Source: Bacteroidota bacterium
Lineage (GTDB): Bacteria; Bacteroidota; Bacteroidia; B-17B0; Aurantibacillaceae
NCBI GenBank assembly: GCA_023433205.1
Contig: JAEZDS010000221.1
Span: 1 to 5,554 of the forward strand
Reading direction: 5' to 3'
Length of the DNA: 5,554 nt
In this document: positions 5,369-5,554 of the stretch, one piece after another
Position numbering within the stretch: position 1 is the stretch's first letter
Layout: each line of letters opens with the position of its first letter
Notes under the pieces: model-generated
What the model was told of the DNA's origin: nothing
Seen by the model: only the letters and a program-made list of their open reading frames with translations
Databases searched by the model: none
Made by a program: the position numbers and the translations under genes

Positions 5369-5554
5369 ATGAAGAAAACAGGTAGATCAGCATTAGCCTC
5401 ATTCGCAGGCTTTATACAGCTGCCAGGCAGCGGCAACTCAAGCCAGTTACTCAGAACCATCTTTCTGCTCCTCACCTCGCTTAGTCTTTCACAGCTGATC
5501 GCCCAAAAATCCCATCAGCTGCACCTCACTTTCAGATCGGGTACCGCCCTGCTT
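5369..5554 (+). CDS. N-terminal fragment of an exported, possibly outer-membrane protein
   Basis: The frame starts at ATG 5369-5371 and stays open to the right edge, 62 codons, so the gene is truncated by the window. AAGAAAG lies directly before the ATG, an A-rich ribosome-site context. Residues 1-27 are basic and polar (MKKTGRSALASF...). Residues 28-45 form a hydrophobic run (LRTIFLLLTSLSLSQLIAQ), followed by KSHQLHLTFRSGTALL. This looks like a signal peptide with a long N-terminal extension, probably cut near IA-QKS; a later, non-ATG start is possible. The mature start resembles a first beta strand, so an outer-membrane barrel is a reasonable guess, but too little is visible to name a family. 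It is divergent from the Spy-like gene. Confidence 0.65.
   Translation, partial: MKKTGRSALASFAGFIQLPGSGNSSQLLRTIFLLLTSLSLSQLIAQKSHQLHLTFRSGTALL

Overview
The window looks like chromosomal DNA of a member of the Bacteroidota, perhaps of the Chitinophaga/Sphingobacteria type. This is inferred from start codons preceded by A/T-rich sequence rather than a clear Shine-Dalgarno, a promoter-like TAAATTTG box that fits the Bacteroidota TAnnTTTG consensus, AsmA-like and Spy-like envelope proteins, and truncated exported or barrel-like proteins at both edges. No gene gives a species-level identification.

Layout from left to right. (1) 1-204, + strand: the last 67 codons of a probable outer-membrane beta-barrel protein, followed by a good intrinsic terminator (245-278). 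(2) 284-889, - strand: a lone DUF4145 protein with a Cys-pair N-terminus and a TTG start. (3) 890-1201: no gene; it holds a cluster of three TTGACCCC repeats and the tRNA terminator. (4) 1202-1291, - strand: tRNA-Ser(GCU), with a promoter and a hairpin-rich leader upstream. (5) 1509-3869, - strand: a large AsmA-like/DUF748 envelope protein. It is preceded by a 27-codon signal-like mini-ORF (3882-3965) in the same frame, separated from it by one stop codon. (6) 4123-4311, - strand: a 62-residue, Cys-rich, probably exported protein. (7) 4518-5156, - strand: a periplasmic LTxxQ (Spy/CpxP-like) protein with a proline run and a lysine-rich tail. (8) 5369-5554, + strand: the N-terminus of an exported protein, divergent from the Spy-like gene and cut by the window edge.

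The right two thirds forms an envelope-themed set on the minus strand (Spy-like, Cys-rich, mini-ORF, AsmA-like), but gaps of about 200-250 bases argue against one tight operon. The left part is different: the barrel fragment is only about one third G+C by hand count, and together with the lone DUF4145 gene and the repeat cluster it lies on the 3' side of a tRNA gene. That is a classic position for accessory DNA, but no attachment-site duplication is visible here. I see no CRISPR array, intact insertion sequence or clear new multi-gene system. The most original items are the mini-ORF ahead of the DUF748 gene and the small Cys-rich protein.
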